Assembly (NCBI GenBank): GCA_027484885.1
Contig: JAIXSD010000742.1
Span: 1 to 6,284, forward strand
Direction: 5' to 3'
Length of the DNA: 6,284 nucleotides
Source of the DNA: Rubrivivax sp.
Lineage (GTDB): Bacteria; Pseudomonadota; Gammaproteobacteria; Burkholderiales; Burkholderiaceae_C
Made by a program: the position numbers and the translations under genes. The notes under the pieces are model-generated. The model was given only the letters and a program-made list of their open reading frames with translations, was not told the DNA's origin and made no database searches. Of the stretch, positions 5,574 through 6,284 are shown one piece after another; position 1 is the first letter of the stretch; each line of letters opens with the position of its first letter.

Positions 5574-6284
5574 ATGAACACGACGACGAGTCCCGCTCCC
5601 AAGAGCGGCGTCAGCATCCGCGATCTGTGCATCCGTTTTGACGGCCACGAGGTCATCAAGGGCCTGAATCTGGAGATTGTGGAAGGCGAGTTCCTGGTCT
5701 TGCTGGGCCCCTCGGGCTGCGGCAAGTCCACCTTGCTGCACAGCATTGCCGGCCTGACCGAGTTCGAGAGCATCGCCGAAGGCACCGTGGAGATCGGCGG
5801 TCAGGACATGACCTTTGCCGACCCCAGCGAGCGCGGCATCGGCATGGTCTTCCAGTCCTACGCCCTCTACCCGACCATGACGGTGGAGAAGAACATGTCC
5901 TTCGGCCTGCGCGTGGCCGGCTGCCCCAAGGACGAGCTGCAGCGCCGGGTGCAACGCGTGGCGGCCATGCTGCAGCTGGAGCCCATGCTGCAGCGCAAGC
6001 CGGGCCAGCTCTCCGGCGGCCAGCGCCAGCGTGTGGCCATCGGCCGCGCCCTGGTGCGCGAGGCAGCGGTGCTGCTGTTTGACGAGCCCCTGTCCAACCT
6101 CGACGCCAAGCTGCGTGCCGAGTTGCGCCGCGAGCTCAAGCTGCTGCACAAGAAGCTGGGCTCGACCATGATTTACGTCACCCACGACCAGGTGGAGGCC
6201 ATGACCCTGGCCAGCCGCATCGTGGTGATGAAGGGCGGCGTGATCCAGCAGATTGGTGCGCCGACCGAGGTCTACGAGCGGCCG
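5574..6284 (+). CDS. Sugar ABC transporter ATP-binding protein, MalK/UgpC type (3' partial)
   Basis: The frame starts at ATG 5574, 12 nt after the second permease stop, and is open to the window edge (237 residues visible; full MalK-type proteins have about 360-380). It holds a complete nucleotide-binding domain: Walker [10 protein letters not shown] (45-53), Q-loop [10 protein letters not shown] (91-100, Gln94), signature [15 protein letters not shown] (146-160), Walker B VLLFDEP (166-172, catalytic Glu171), D-loop SNLD (174-177) and switch His204 in VTHDQVEAM. All catalytic residues are present, so it should power the transporter by ATP hydrolysis at the cytoplasmic face. The C-terminal OB/TOBE regulatory domain is beyond the edge. 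Between Walker A and the Q-loop, residues 61-70 appear about three residues longer than common MalK proteins. Wording such as [14 protein letters not shown] and [12 protein letters not shown] resembles the YcjV branch. The ribosome binding site is weak (GAGA 5564-5567). MalK-type ATPases often serve several transporters, so it may not be exclusive to this one. Confidence 0.95.
   Translation, partial: MNTTTSPAPKSGVSIRDLCIRFDGHEVIKGLNLEIVEGEFLVLLGPSGCGKSTLLHSIAGLTEFESIAEGTVEIGGQDMTFADPSERGIGMVFQSYALYPTMTVEKNMSFGLRVAGCPKDELQRRVQRVAAMLQLEPMLQRKPGQLSGGQRQRVAIGRALVREAAVLLFDEPLSNLDAKLRAELRRELKLLHKKLGSTMIYVTHDQVEAMTLASRIVVMKGGVIQQIGAPTEVYERP

Larger units (their letters stand above)
1..6284 (+). other. 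Beta-glucan / beta-glucoside utilisation operon (both ends cut)
   Basis: All six genes point the same way with junctions of +2, -4, +14, -4 and +12 nt, so they are almost surely one transcript and translationally coupled. No intergenic DNA long enough for a promoter, operator or rho-independent terminator occurs, which places the promoter and any regulator (often LacI-type in such loci) upstream of the GH3 start and the terminator beyond the ATPase. Order is GH3, GH1, binding protein, permease, permease, ATPase: a hydrolysis-import-hydrolysis set. Confidence 0.85.

Noticed and set aside
5571..5576. CATATG at the ATPase start, resembling an NdeI cloning junction.
   Set aside because: Flanking sequence continues naturally as an operon with no vector or tag sequence; a six-base site at a start codon occurs by chance.
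4614..6185. Minus-strand open frame of 523 codons opposite the second permease and the ATPase.
   Set aside because: It crosses two real genes, is unusually rich in His, Gln and Gly as antisense frames are, and shows no known fold.
1..6284. Search by eye for tRNA, rRNA, CRISPR repeats, insertion sequence ends, transposase motifs or riboswitches.
   Set aside because: The window is almost wholly filled by six coding genes and none of these structures was seen.

Overview
The window is a gene-dense, high-GC stretch with strong G/C preference at codon third positions. It holds six genes, all on the + strand, in one tightly packed operon. The protein styles suggest a heterotrophic Gram-negative proteobacterium, most plausibly a member of the Burkholderiales (Roseateles/Paucibacter/Sphaerotilaceae-like). 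That placement is recognition by eye, not a search result. Nothing points to a mobile element, phage, CRISPR array or RNA gene.

Layout: (1) The 3' part of a glycoside hydrolase family 3 (GH3) exo-beta-glucosidase/beta-glucan exohydrolase with an ExoP-type C-terminal domain runs from base 1 to 1071. Its start and its catalytic nucleophile lie upstream of the window. (2) A complete GH1 beta-glucosidase (1074-2456) follows 2 nt later. (3) A periplasmic sugar-binding protein (2453-3730) starts inside the GH1 stop codon. (4) and (5) Two CUT1-type sugar permeases (3745-4656 and 4653-5561) also share an ATGA overlap. (6) A MalK/UgpC-type ATPase begins at 5574 and runs off the right edge, so its C-terminal regulatory domain is missing here. 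The largest gap between genes is 14 nt, so there is no room for an internal promoter or terminator in intergenic DNA, and no stretch over 300 nt lacks a gene.

How it works together (inference from families): the GH3 enzyme, probably exported, trims beta-glucans or cello-oligosaccharides outside the cytoplasm. The binding protein, the two permeases and the ATPase import the released sugar. The GH1 enzyme, which has no signal peptide, splits imported beta-glucosides such as cellobiose, laminaribiose or gentiobiose into glucose inside the cell. The binding protein and permeases look most like the glucose transporter GtsABC of pseudomonads, so the real cargo (glucose or a beta-glucodisaccharide) is the main open question.

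This is a recognisable carbohydrate-utilisation operon, and I see no wholly new biological system. Points worth a second look are the transporter's substrate, cysteine pairs in two transporter subunits and in the GH3 tail, a perfect 9-bp G/C hairpin just inside the second permease gene, and the lack of a ribosome binding site before the GH1 gene.
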